Assembly: GCA_025403435.1 (NCBI GenBank)
Contig: CM046350.1
Location: 17,395,274-17,459,273 of the forward strand
Length of the DNA: 64,000 nucleotides
Source of the DNA: Artocarpus heterophyllus
Lineage: Eukaryota; Streptophyta; Magnoliopsida; Rosales; Moraceae
Reading direction: 5' to 3'
The notes below the pieces were generated by a model. It made no database searches. It saw only the letters and a program-made list of their open reading frames with translations, and was not told the DNA's origin. The position numbers were made by a program, and so were the translations under genes. Each line of letters opens with the position of its first letter. The first letter of the stretch is position 1. Shown in pieces: positions 11,744 through 24,077 of this stretch.

Positions 11744-14064
11744 TATCACGCACCTAAACTGGGGTGGTGACGTTATGGTTTAATTAAAATGAATAATTAA
11801 TCTTAATTATAAACAGCAAAAATTTCCATTGTATTTTTAAAAACATGTGTAAGGAAATTCAAGAATATAACAATTTTAAACCCAATTAGAATAACACAAA
11901 TATTAAAACATAGCAAAAGGAAATTATTGGATTAACCTCAAAACTAATTTAAAATGTAGAATCCGTTAAATGCTGTCTAGGTCCCATCGGACCCCACAAT
12001 GATACACACATAGTATAAACATAAAAGAAATACAACCAAACCACAATCCAACAAAGCATAATAAAAGCACATGATTAAAGTCTCATTATTAATGCCTTAA
12101 CAAAAAACAGATAACTAAACGACTCATGGACTCCGTGAGTAAAATAGTAGCATTCTACTCAGCTGCATTCTGTGAATCACCTGAGGGGGAAAAATAAAAT
12201 AGTAGAAATCATGAACGAAAGGCTAAATAGGACTTGAATTCTAAAATATCATTTATAAAGTAAAATAAATAATTCAAATAAAATTCTAAGGAATAATAAA
12301 TAATTAAATAAATTTTATGCTTACCGTTCATGTCATGTGATTTATCTTAAATCATACATTTGTATTTACTGTGTACAAAGCCAAATATAATAACCTCCAT
12401 AGTGGTCTGGACTGGGTTTCGAGACCTACTCCTAAGGTCATTCTCTGCACGATTTGATCTCAGTGTGGCATTATACACTTAAAACTCAACCAAACAGGGA
12501 TCTTAGACTGTTTGGTGTTTGAAAACCAATTAATCATTTTATTTCACTTGGTATACTAATACCGATATTTCAATATACACTTATTATCATTTGCTCAAGA
12601 TGCACATATCCAAAATATTTGGAAATATTTATATACCATTGAATTCTTAAAAACATTTTAAGAATATAAGGTATTGCCAAAACACTATTTAAAATTATGG
12701 CTATCAAGAAAGGAGGGTTTAAAGTCCTACCTTGATCTCTAATACCGAACATGTCCACCCTACAAATCCTGTCTCACAAAACATTAGCTCCGAAGGACAA
12801 CAAGCAACCTTAGGTACAGAATCAATTCATTAATATCAAAACTTAGATGTATTACATTTGTATGCAATCTCATGGTTTCTTAGTGTATCTTACCTAATTA
12901 TAATACTTCTTTTATTTACATAATAATTAAACATAATTTAAAACACATCAACAATGATTCTTGATCAGTAAAACAAGTGAAAGCATACTTAAATTTCAAT
13001 TTAGAACAAAAGGGGTCCAAGTGGCATGGTGGATCGAGTGTCTTGCAGCGGTGGGGTCGACTGCATTACACTAACCTCGATCGATCGCGCGTGCAACTCG
13101 AGGCACTCTGTTTCAAGCTCCTGAACTCAAACTAAGTTTACAACTTTCCAAACTAGTTCTAATAATTCTAAAACATGTCCTAATATTTTTAGATCATATG
13201 AAGCATTTAAACCTAGTTTTGCGCACATGCAACTCAAATTCACTATTCTTGTAATATTTTTCACAATATTTTGAAAATGAGAAAAACAACTCAAGAATAT
13301 GTTTAATCCAAATCCATGAGTGCAAGGTGATGAAATAAGCTTTTTTATGTTATAAATAAGCTCTAGAAAATGTTTTCCATCATTCTCAAATACATTTAGG
13401 CCATAATCAGTATGAATTTTAGAGCCATAAAACAAGAATAAATTCCAAAAATTGAAATATGATTGAGTTATAATGTTTCTAACCTCACTTTTGTTAGCAA
13501 AATAAAGTCTAGACTTGGAACTTTGCTTCTATTTTGGCTGAAAATAGAAGCCTTATGTTCTGAGTTGATGAATTAATATGAGAGTGTGTGAGAGAGAGTG
13601 TGACATGAAGAAAGGGAGAGAAAGGGGTGAAAGAGTGATAATGAATTTGAGTAAGCTTGGCTTCTCTAAATCAGAGAATTGTGAGTGGTTTCAAAACAAA
13701 ACTATTTTCAACACATGCTTTCTGGAGGGGAGTCTCAAGGTCTGGGATACACGTGAGAGGTGTCCAAGTATGTTGGGGACTTATTGGGAATTCTAGTATT
13801 TGTTGCTCTCTTTTTATTAAATAAATTAAAGGAAAATGTTTTAATTTAATTAAAACTGATTTTGAAATTAAAATGATATACTAGAAATTTATTTTCAAAT
13901 AATTCAATAATTGCTAAAAATAAAATAAAACAAACAAGATAAATAAAAATGCAAATAAATAAGAAATATCACAATATGATTAATTAGAGATAAAATTTTA
14001 ATTAGGCACATTAATTTACTAATTTTTGCATACTAATTATGATTAATTAAAATTGGTTATTACA
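11744..14064 (-). repeat. 5' LTR of the old gypsy element
   Basis: Partner of 4724-6993. It is slightly longer because it keeps the segment at about 12518-12700. In element orientation it starts TGTAATAACC at 14064 and ends next to the primer-binding site at 11744. Confidence 0.85.
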
Positions 14065-14747
14065 ATATATTTCAAAAACATCTTCCACGCATGATCTCTT
14101 ATCTGTTAGCTAACTCATATAGGCAACATAAAAGAAACCACTCGAGAAGACTTGTAAGCAAAGTTTTCTTTACGATAAGGAAATTCTTGCATTTCTTGCA
14201 TGCAGTTGTATGCATCTTCCGCTTAATTTTTTGGCCCTTTGTTATGGAGAGCACCAAAATTTACTTTTGAAAAAAAAAAAAAAAGATAACCAGACCTCTA
14301 GGATAGATTAATTACTAGTAGAGATTATTGTTTCAAATTATGACAATTTGGTGCAGTTTAACTAATCTTCACTTCTAAGCTCTTGCATAATGCAAAATCT
14401 AATATCTATATCGTACGTATTGCATTAAAGATGATATTTGTATTATATGATTCAGTAAGATATAAATGATATGCAGAGAGCAAGATATGTAGAATTATTC
14501 TTCAAAAATGATTAATTCTGCGATACTATGATTTTCTTACCGTTATTTGAATGAATTCCTGTTTTCATCTTTGTTTCTAAAAAGATAGGAGTATGCTTTG
14601 TACTGAAAAGATAGTAGTAGCCACAATTTGAATTGGTGAAACGTCTATTTAGGATCCTATTATCCATTAACTGAGGCTATATATGCCATTTTGTACATTT
14701 ATCATAAGGATCGTAAAAGGATTAATCAAACTTTTATTTCTGCATAG
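14065..14747. other. Short intergenic spacer
   Basis: AT-rich sequence between two mobile elements. It includes a poly(A) stretch near 14270-14285. No gene or repeat boundary was seen. Confidence 0.4.
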
Positions 14748-16100
14748 GGAAAAATTGCGTAAATATCCATGTGTTTTAGTGAAATGTTGATTTAGATCCT
14801 GTATTTTTGTAAAAGACAAAATATACCCCTACGTTTAACAAATCACATTAAAAAAGCCTTGTTGCTCAAAAGAGATCAAATTTAAGGGATGAATACGTGC
14901 ACTCTTATTAGATACAATGGCGTGTTTTATGCTTGAACCTGCATATTAATTCCCGGGCAATAATAGAATTTGCATCCAAACAGGTGTTAATTGGCTTTCA
15001 ATGTGTGTAGAGTAGGAGATTATGAATTCCACGCCGGCTTTGACTTCCAAAGCATTGTGAGATTCGATCAAAGATTATTGCATCTGTGAGCAGTGACAAG
15101 TGTGCAGTATGCCCTGCGTGTGCACATTGGCATACATCACCATTATACACATGGGAAAATTTAATGCCTGCTTGAATAAGTTCTATTGTTGTTTGAGTAT
15201 AGATGTAAGGTTTCAAGCATAAAAGATGCCATTCTTTATTTAATGGGGGGTGAATGCGTGAATTCATCTCAAAAGTCCAATCTTTTTCTAGAAACAGGAG
15301 ATGTTTTGACGTCATTCATATACATGGGAAATTTTAATGCCTGTTCGAATACAAGTTCTATTGTTGTTTGAGTATAGATGTAAGGTTTCAAGCATAAAAG
15401 ACGCCATTCTTTATTTGATAGGGGGTGAATGCGTGAATTCATCTCATAAGTCCAATCTTTTTCTAGAAACAAGAGATGTTTTGATGTGATTCATATATAT
15501 GGGAAATTTTAATGCCTGTTCAAATGCAAGTTCTATTGTTGTTTGAGTACAGATGTTAGGTTTCAAGCATAAAAGATTATTTAATAGGGGGTGAATGCGT
15601 GAATTCATCTCATAAGTCCGATCTTTTTCTAGAAACAGGAGATGTTTTGATGTGATTCATATACATGGGAAATTTTAATGCCTGTTCGAATACAAGTTCT
15701 ATTGTTGTTTGAGTATAGATGTAAGGTTTTAAGCATAAAAGACGCCATTCTTTATTTAATAGGGGGTGAATGCGTGAATTCATCTCAAAAGTCCAATCTT
15801 TTTCTAGAAACAGGAGATGTTTTGATGTGATTCATATACATGGGAAATTTTAATGCCTGTTCGAATACAAGTTCTATTGTTGTTTGAGTATAGATGTAAG
15901 GTTTCAAGCATAAAAGACGCCATTCTTTATTTAATAGGGGGTGAATGCGTGAATTCGTCTCATAAGTCCGATCTTTTTCTAGAAACAGGAGATGTTTTGA
16001 TGTAATTCACAAACAAAAGGATGCATTTTATCCTTTTTAGAAACACAGGATCTATATTAGCATTTCACTAAAATACCTGGGATGTTCATGTAATTTTTCC
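14748..16100. mobile_element. TIR element carrying a minisatellite
   Basis: About 82 bp at each end are imperfect inverted repeats: 14748-14829 matches the reverse complement of 16017-16100 (GGAAAAATT at the tip, then a shared TTTTAGTGAAATG and TAGATCCTGT). There is no transposase ORF, so this looks like a non-autonomous DNA element. I could not identify a convincing target duplication, so the superfamily is open. Long TIRs would suit a Mutator-like element. Much of the interior is the 175-bp tandem array listed separately. Confidence 0.55.
15150..16008. repeat. Tandem array, period about 175 bp, roughly 5 copies
   Basis: The phrase TTCTATTGTTGTTTGAGTA recurs at 15181, 15356, 15531, 15697 and 15872, giving spacings of 175, 175, 166 and 175. 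The third unit has a 9-bp deletion. Units are nearly identical, differing by scattered substitutions, which suggests recent expansion or homogenisation. Short ORFs in this stretch only reflect the repeat and are not genes. Confidence 0.93.
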
Positions 16101-18762
16101 ACTTCTCGATGGTAAAAGGGTGATCACTTAAATAGCAACCAGATAAAGTCAGTGACCACTTGAAATATACATGTACTTGCATATACAAGTTTTTTTCTTT
16201 TATTTAGTCCTAATCTTAAGCTACAGTTTTACATGCGCATAAATAAAGTATGCCTCAATAGGTAATATAATAACAGATTGTAATTAATAAAGATTAATAC
16301 GGTTTAGGGGGGGATGATGGTGTTTAAATTAAGGTGAGTGGATATTGCATAAATACAAAGAACAAAAATCTTGTTCTCAAAATTTAAATCTGTTAGGTAG
16401 CGAATAATGGTGTTTAGGGGATGAAAACATTACACGCTTTCTTCCAACAATTTTGTTCAGAGATAGATAACAATATCCCTTCTTTTTATCTCGTCAAAAG
16501 TGGGCGCTCTTAACATCTGCTAATGATAATTTTGCATGTTATATTATGGAAATAACCTAGATTTGGACTTTAAACCTCTAACATAGTATATTTCTATTCT
16601 TATGTAACCCATTTATCTTCAAGGGTGTTATTGTCAAAAGAGGCATATATGTGCTTGATATTTGGTATGCGAATAGAATTTATTATCAGAATTTAGTACA
16701 CTTTCTTTTTCTTTTCATTTAGGATGAGTTTGTAATGCTTTTGTAGAAAGTGTGTTGCACCCTTCGAGTTATTTTAGTTCTTTTTTTTTAATATAATTTT
16801 TGACATTGAATTGGGATTTGGCATAGGTAAAGAGCTCTAGTCTGTGCCAATTTTACTGGTATGGTGTGCTTCAGGTTCCTATCCTAATTTTTCCTCCTCT
16901 ACTTTATGCTGGAAAAAAAAAAAAGATTTGGATTCGCATGCTTTTGTTAATGTTTGTTTTGAAATGAAATCCAACAGATTTAACCAGTGCTCTAAAAGGT
17001 AAAACCCTTATGTCCATGCATATATAACTAATCGCGAAAGACATAATGAATGTGGTAGGGAAGAGATAGGGTGAAAATCTTGAACATATTTGAATGTCAA
17101 AGTAAATATTGAAATGGAAGGAACTTCACTCGCTCTAAATCCTAGGCTAAATCATGTTCTGTCCAAAATTGCATGAATTATTGAAATTGACTCCAATAAT
17201 GGCCCCGATGTTGTGATAAATCGTTAAATAAAGCTTACTTTTCTTTTATGGTACAACAATTTAACTAAATTATTTATGACTTCTAAAATAACTGGGAATG
17301 CTTAGAAAATAGTATATTTAAATCGCTAGAAGTTTGATGGAACGAATGTGCAGAATATTATCGTACGACCTCAAATAATTCATTGATTTGCTTTAGTATT
17401 TTATATGCATTTTGAAGTGGTGGTGAGAACTAGCTAGGTGCATAGAATGGAGGATTTGTTTTTGTAGCTATCTAGTTAGAGACTGACAACTGGTGTCCAT
17501 CATCTTGCTAGTATTCTTTGATGGTCGAATGGAAGTAGCATATATAAAGTAGCCAGCTCAATAAAAATATGTTTTTATTTAGATTAATTTCCAAGTAGAC
17601 TATATTCCTATGTGTGTTAGTGCCTAATTTGTTTCCATAATTAAAAATATGAGAATTCTATGGTACGATAAAACACTCTCCACTCTCTACCTATAGCATT
17701 ATGTTTTTTCCAGTATCGCATTTTTTATTTCTATCTAATTTTGATCAGACCTTGTAAATGTGCACTACCATTAAGTTATACCTATATTATAGATATGATA
17801 GAATATTATAGAAAATGGGAGAAGGACGTGGTTCATAACTAAAGATTTATATTAAATTATTTATGCATTAAGTGACTATATATACATTATTATTTAGTAT
17901 CGTACATCACGGTATATACCAAACACTCTTTATTAGTTTTTTCTCTTAATTTGATTAATTCTTAATTAGTCCCATATATACATTATTATTTAGTATCGTA
18001 CTAAATATGAAAGATAATTTATCACGGTATTCATAATTTATCACGGTATCGTACCAAACACTCTTTATTAGTTTTTCTTTTAATTTGATTAAATCTTTAG
18101 TCCCATCGTATTCCATAATTTTTTCTGTTATTATCATATACTCTTGGAAGATTTGTTGTCGTATTCATGCTCAACTGCAATGATAAACACACATACACAC
18201 ACATGATTCTGTGCATATATATATAGCTTTAGTGTTTGTTTTCTTTAAATGCCGTAGTGTTTATTAAATATTCATATTAGCTTATAAGCAATAACATTGA
18301 TATAATTTATGCATTACACTGAATACTCTTTTGCAGATCACCCAGCGGGCAACTGGATGGGGGGAAGGGATAGAAAAGGGACATGTTAAAAATGTTATAT
18401 TCCGTGCTTCAAATTGTGTTCCCTTAGCTTTCTGCAAATAGTACGTAGTATGTTATAGTTCTAAATAATCTCTATTAATATAGCAACCTAAGTCTGAACG
18501 GTTTGCTTTTTAGTAGCACTACTCAATACATTGTAAGTTTTAGTTACAAATATATATATATATATATCCTAGAACTTTTTGAAGAAAACATAGCAATATG
18601 ATATGCTCAGTACAACATACTATTCCTTATTTGAATGAGAAACAAAAGTAACTATTTTCCTTCTGTTGTGAAAAGTCACCGTGATTTTTTTTTACCACAA
18701 ATTCGTCCAATGTTTCTTTTACGAATTACATGGATTGTGGCCAACTGTTGCAGAGAAGTACT
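16101..18762. other. Intergenic, no gene seen
   Basis: AT-rich DNA with stops in all frames. The only structure noted is a local imperfect duplication at about 17877-18110: TACATTATTATTTAGTATCG occurs twice, and CCAAACACTCTTTATTAGTT occurs twice about 138 bp apart. A short TA microsatellite lies at about 18549-18568. Confidence 0.45.
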
Positions 18763-19754
18763 AGTAGGCGTTTGGTTCCCTCTTTGAGATGTTTTCTCTC
18801 ATTTTCAAAAATAAAAAAAATGAACATTGTTTTGAAAACATATTTGGTTAAAATTTGTTGAAAAATAAAAATGATTTTTTTCCAAAACATCCTAAATTTC
18901 TTTAGATTTTGAAAAAAAAAAAAAAGATATGTTTTTAGTTTTTTTTCTTCTTTCATCTTGACCGGGGATACGAACCCATCACCCCCACCCACCCTCCCCC
19001 CCCCCCCTCCTCCTTCTTCTAGCTTGTCCTCCCACCAGTCCCTCTGACCCCATCAATGTCCGATATCCATCCTCGCCGGTAGATCACGACTCACTCAACC
19101 AGAGTACGGCGACCCCCGCCTTAGCGACCCAACGACCCCATCCTACCATCGCCCCTCTCCAGTGACATTGCGACCCCATTGCCCCTACCAGTGACACCCT
19201 AACCCAATCGCCGGCGAAGCCATCGCCCCTCTCCAGCAACACCACAATCCAATCGACCACCCCCTGGCCTGTGACACCTCGAACCCCATAGCGTGCAAAC
19301 CCATCACCCTGCAACCCCATCGCCATTTGCTAACGACACCCCGACCCCATCGTCAGTGAACTCAACACCCTTACCAGCAACCCTAATGTCCTTCGATGAG
19401 AGGCGCTTGATTTCGATCAACGTCTATGTCGTCTCCTCCGTTGCGTTCTCAGACCCATGACCCCTCATTGGCGACCCTCGTCGCTCTCAGACCCACCACT
19501 AGAGTAGAGGAAGAGGAACAAGTTCCTCTTGAAAACCCACCTAGCAAAGGAATTTTTTCCTCTTCGTTTTTTAATAATTTTTTATTATTCATATTTGTTC
19601 TGTTAAAAAAAATTTGTTTCTAAAAACATACCATTATATACAACTAAACCCTATTTTAAAAATAGTATTAGCATATTTTTCAAAATATTTTTATTTTCAA
19701 TTTTTTTTTCAAAAACAAAAACCAAAATAAAAACATATCAAACGGGCATTAATA
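18763..19754. mobile_element. Possible hAT-like non-autonomous element
   Basis: The left edge reads TAGGCGTTTGGTT (about 18765) and the right edge is the imperfect inverse, ATCAAACGGGCATTA (about 19737-19751). The sub-terminal zones on both sides are rich in A/T with repeated TTTTCAAAA motifs. The middle (about 18960-19510) is unexpectedly GC-rich, with repeated CGACCCCATCGCC-like phrases, unlike the flanks. No intact transposase is present. I could not define a target duplication, so the call is tentative. Confidence 0.35.
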
Positions 19755-21805
19755 TATCCAATTAATGCAACACTGAAATGCTTCCTTATCGTACAAGGAA
19801 TACCTAAAAATTAAATATAATTTGGATACTGAAAAACTTCTGAGGACATGCTTCCTTTTTTTTTTTAATCTGATCTAAGGACATGGCCCTTGTTGGTCCT
19901 TTTTAGAAGTAAGGATACATGATATTAAATAGAAAAGTATTACACGATTGTGTGATATTGCAAATGTGATACACACAGGACAGTACTATTTTTGGACCAT
20001 ATAATTTAATAAACAAGACTCATAATGATCTCTTGCTATCTGGCTTTCTTACGCGTTATAAGTGATTATATACCAATTGTCTTATAAATTTAAGCAGTTA
20101 GAAGGTTGACGAACTATAATATTATATTTTAACATAGATACATTGTACAAGTGCTTATTGATTACTATACAAGCGCTTCTAAGCTCACAAAGGTTATATT
20201 TATTGCCAATCAAATATTTGTGTTTTTGTTTTCGTTATCTAATGGCTTTGTTTGGCAACATGGTTGTAACTTATTATTTCAAACTATTATAGTCAAAGTA
20301 CAAGTATGTTATAGTATAAAGCTTTTATATTTGTGTTTTGATTCTAACTTATTAGTTTTAACTACGTTTTTAAGCACACTTGATATTTGATTTTTCCATG
20401 ATATTATGCCTTTCCTAAGGTATAACATAGTAAAAGCAAAAATATGATACAGTATAAAGCTCTTATATTAGCGTTTTGATCTCAACTTATTAGTTTTAAC
20501 TACGTTTCGAAACAGACGCCATATTTGATTTTTCCATGATATCATGCCTTTCCCAAACTAGTGATCGTAAATCACGATAACTGGAATGCAGTGTCCATAC
20601 CATATATATATGCCTTCTTATGAACAGCTTTCAGCCTGCAAAAGTTATTACATACTTTGTTGTTGTTTTGTTCGGGAAATAAAAAACAAAAAATAATAAT
20701 AATAATAATAATAGTTGTGGACCATTTACTGGCCAGCCACTTTGTTCTCAATGGTCTGAGTTTCAGGTTCAGGTGGAGAATCAGGGAGCAATTTCCCTGA
20801 TAGTTTTTTTTTTTTTTTTCTTTTGGAAAAGGGGGAATTTCCCTGATAGTTCATTATATGTCTTTGATCACTCCGAGGTTAATTTTACTTTTGACTTTGT
20901 TTTAGGTAAAATAATATATTGTTTGAAAACAACGTCGACGAACTGATAGCTTAATATTGAAATCGATCCTTAATTACATATTATTCAACAAAGAAAGCAA
21001 ACAAATATAATTATTATTTACGTTTCCAAAGATTACTGCGCACATACCTGTCATGCTAATCACTAAAATGAAATAGGAAGTAATTATTCGCACGTTTTAA
21101 TTAGTCTTTACCGATTTGCTTGAAAGAATTATGATCTGCCGTATTAAAAGGATCTTGAAGAATTAATAAAAATAATCTTCAATATAACGAGTAGGCTTAT
21201 ATCAATATGTTCAAACCTTCTTGTTTGAAAGGGAATGATTATCAAATCATGAGTTTTGCTGCAGTACTGGATTTTGCAGTGGTTTACTTTTTATTTTTTG
21301 TTGCTTTCTCCCCATGATGGTTAAACCTGGAAACTAAAATTTATACTTGGAAACACGGATCTTAACAAAGAAATTGTACCAAATCACACTTGCAGTTAAT
21401 TACTAGACGTAACCAAATTCTAGAACTCGTTTATATAGTATGTTATTTAATTGTTTTCGCTTAAAAAATCAATGCTGAAGGACATTGGCTAGCTTTCTAC
21501 CTCAGTTAGGGCCTATGATAATAGGCCGTTTAGGAGAGAAAATGAATTCTTTGGATGCCCTTTTAAGAAGCTCGTGCTAGACTCCGTAGCCATTTGACGT
21601 CCTTTGGTAATTTGGGCGCCCTTACAACGCATTTTCAAATTCAAAGGTGCAAATTGCCATTTTAAAATTCAAGGTTCAAATTACAAAAATTAAAAATCTA
21701 GAGACAAGTTGCGATTAAATGATAAGTTCAAGAGACAACAATTAAAAAAAAGAAAAAACCTAAAATGTAAAGTTGTTTGAAAAAAATTTAAGCAAAAATT
21801 AAAAA
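19755..21805. other. Intergenic with a local duplication
   Basis: No gene is supported here. A tandem duplication of about 138 bp occupies roughly 20290-20565; AGTATAAAGC recurs at 20313 and 20451, and TTATTAGTTTTAACTACG appears in each unit. An AAT microsatellite lies at about 20691-20714. A small duplication of AATTTCCCTGATAGTT flanks a poly(T) run at 20790-20850. Confidence 0.45.
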
Positions 21806-22084
21806 GGGTTATTAACACCAATAGCTCCTAAACATTGAGGTCTCTCTTACTTTACTTCCTTAACTTCAAAAATCACTACTTTACCCTCTCAAACTTTTAA
21901 AACTTCTCATTTCATTCCATAAACTTTAAAAATCACTACTTTTTCGTTGAACTGTCAAAGCTCCTTGCTTTGCCCCTAAACATCTAATTTTTCATTCAAA
22001 TAGACAGAATTAAACCTACATAATTCACACATAGGTTACTTGTAAAGAGAAAATTGAGATTTTATCACTTCTAAGTTTTGTTTC

Positions 22085-24057
22085 TGTGACACCCGTTATT
22101 CTCCTAACGGGTATTGAGGTAATTAAATTAATTTTTAATGTATAAAAAAAATTGCTTCATTTAAATTTATTTTATAATATTTATTTTTATCTATTTTTAA
22201 GTTTTCTAAAATTCTCCTATATTTATTTAGTATGATTACTAAAAAGCCTTAGAACTTCTAATAAATCTCAAAAATGTCATATTGGCATTATGTGTGTTAA
22301 AGTCTTTAGATGAGACATAAGGATATCTTTTCCAACTACTCTTGACCCTCATTTTCTTTATTTCCTCCGTGACATGCTTCAACATGTCTCCTCTATAATT
22401 GTTTCTATCACTTCTCTTCAAAGACTTCATCTTTTCTTCCTTTCTCTTCCACGGTTCCCACACTCTTCTTCTCATTTCTTTGCTGAAGCAAAATACTTAG
22501 AGAACTTCTTCAAGGCAGCCATAAAAATCAGCCACCATCACCTCCATTTGAGTAAGAATTTCAGTCATACCGAAGTAAAGGAACCTGTTTGAAGCCATTT
22601 CAAGCTTCCAACTAACCATAATCCGAGGTTAGAATCTTATGAACAAATTTAGTCTTTCATTTATAAATTTTCTTTTATACTAAAGGATTATTCAAATTTG
22701 CGTTCTTAAACCTAAGTATATGTTTGTTGCTATTTTGGAGCATATGTATGAAGTCTAAGTGTATATGCCCTAGACAGAAAATTTATATTGTTAAACTTTA
22801 TAATACCTCTATGGGCAGTGGTTATTTCTTGAAATTCTAAGATTAAATTAAAATAAATTTTATGAATGTAGTTGTATGTTGTGCTTTAGTTTTAATTGTC
22901 CTTATGCACGCCTTAGGATCAAGGGAGTATGGAGCTAACGTTAATTGATTCCAGGATTAAGAGACTGTTGATAAGCTTAAAAGGTAGGGATTCTATTACT
23001 CATCTTTTGTGAGGTTTTTATAGAATTAAAATTGATTGTTTTGCCGCAATATATATATATCTATGTTGAACTGATATTATATGATTATCACATATGAAAC
23101 TATGACATGGACTCGTCTTGTATTGTACGGCGAGGAACATAATGAATTGACACATGTCATAAATTGAGAAGCATGGTTAGGAAAACTAACTCTATTGATA
23201 ATGATTCAATATAGAGAAATTGTGAGACATGAAGAGGGCGACGGTTACGTCCTTGGGCATGAATACCCTAAAAGGTAAAATAGGGGGAAGGCGATGACGC
23301 TTCCTTGGGTTGAAAGTCCCAGAACACACTGTACAGGAATTGATTTGGTGAGGACTCGGGGCTTGATGTCCCCTCACCGGAACACCCTTGGAATGTTTAT
23401 AGGGTGATCAAGTGCGCCCATTTGGGTTTCGATGAGTTGAGTGATACTCAATTTAACATGGATACCTAGGAACAATGATGATTGTTAATATTTGTATAAA
23501 TGTGTAATTATGACACTTGGTAATGATTAACTACGGTATCCATAAGATGTGATCATAATAAACCTCATAATCTGGAATATGATGTAACTTATTAACCATG
23601 CAGGTTTTAATGTGGTAATGATAAAAACCTAAAGGTGAGTAATGGCTTTCTCTACTGAGCATAGTGTTGCTCATTCCCTTTTGTTTATATCTTTTCAGGA
23701 CTCACTAAGTGTGAGGTGGCTACGAGAAATATAGTTGATGAAGTGATGTAGCTATATTACATTGGGACTGCTTCAATCGTTGAGAATGTTCTTCATGATA
23801 ATGTAAGCATCAATTGTTACTTTCTGTGACTGTATTATAATGTGTTGAGGGTTAAAATGATGATGACAACAGTTTATATTATTAAATTAAAGGTGCTACA
23901 TTAAAACTGTGGTTTATTTGTCGTTTATATTTTTATTTTTGAGTTGAGAGTTTTTATTTAAGTCCCGGGCAAATTTTAATCTTTAAGGTTTTACTTTTAT
24001 TATTTATTTTTATTTTATCTCATTAAAAACTGTTAACCCCCATATAGGGGCGTTACA
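22085..24057 (+). repeat. 5' LTR of the LOG-carrying retrotransposon
   Basis: 1973 bp, the same length as its partner at 28318-30290. I found four differences between the two, all transitions. An 8-bp perfect stem (ACCCGTTA at 22091-22098 with TAACGGGT at 22105-22112) and a 6-nt loop lie immediately inside the left end. The LTR should carry the promoter for element RNA. I could not fix the transcription start. Confidence 0.95.
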
Positions 24058-24064
24058 GAATTTT

Positions 24065-24077
24065 TGGTATTAGAGCC
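24065..24077 (+). other. Primer-binding site (initiator tRNA-Met type)
   Basis: TGGTATTAGAGCC begins 7 bases after the 5' LTR. It differs from the canonical TGGTATCAGAGCC by one transition. It would prime minus-strand DNA synthesis in the virus-like particle. Confidence 0.85.

Larger units (their letters stand above)
4724..14064 (-). mobile_element. Degenerate Ty3/gypsy chromovirus (Tekay/Del-like)
   Basis: A 9.3-kb LTR retrotransposon in reverse orientation, complete at both ends but dead. Two related LTRs of about 2.3 kb flank a 4.75-kb interior. The outer ends are TGTCAGCACC at 4724 and GTTATTACA at 14064, flanked by ATACA (4719-4723) and ATATA (14065-14069), a 5-bp target duplication with one mismatch. 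Reading on the minus strand, the order is 5' LTR, primer-binding site, gag, protease, reverse transcriptase, RNase H, integrase, a chromodomain-like tail, polypurine tract and 3' LTR. The chromodomain-type end of pol and the CGAGGAC-type tract place it among plant chromoviruses. Stops and frameshifts occur throughout and the LTRs differ by many substitutions and indels, so the insertion is old. Confidence 0.9.

Noticed and set aside
15150..16008. CRISPR-like array
   Set aside because: The repeated unit is 175 bp without short repeat/spacer alternation, and the DNA is plant nuclear. It is a minisatellite.
23192..23377. Short ORFs inside the LTRs (also at 22239, 28472 and 29425)
   Set aside because: They recur only because the LTR is duplicated. 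They have no domain or sensible start context.
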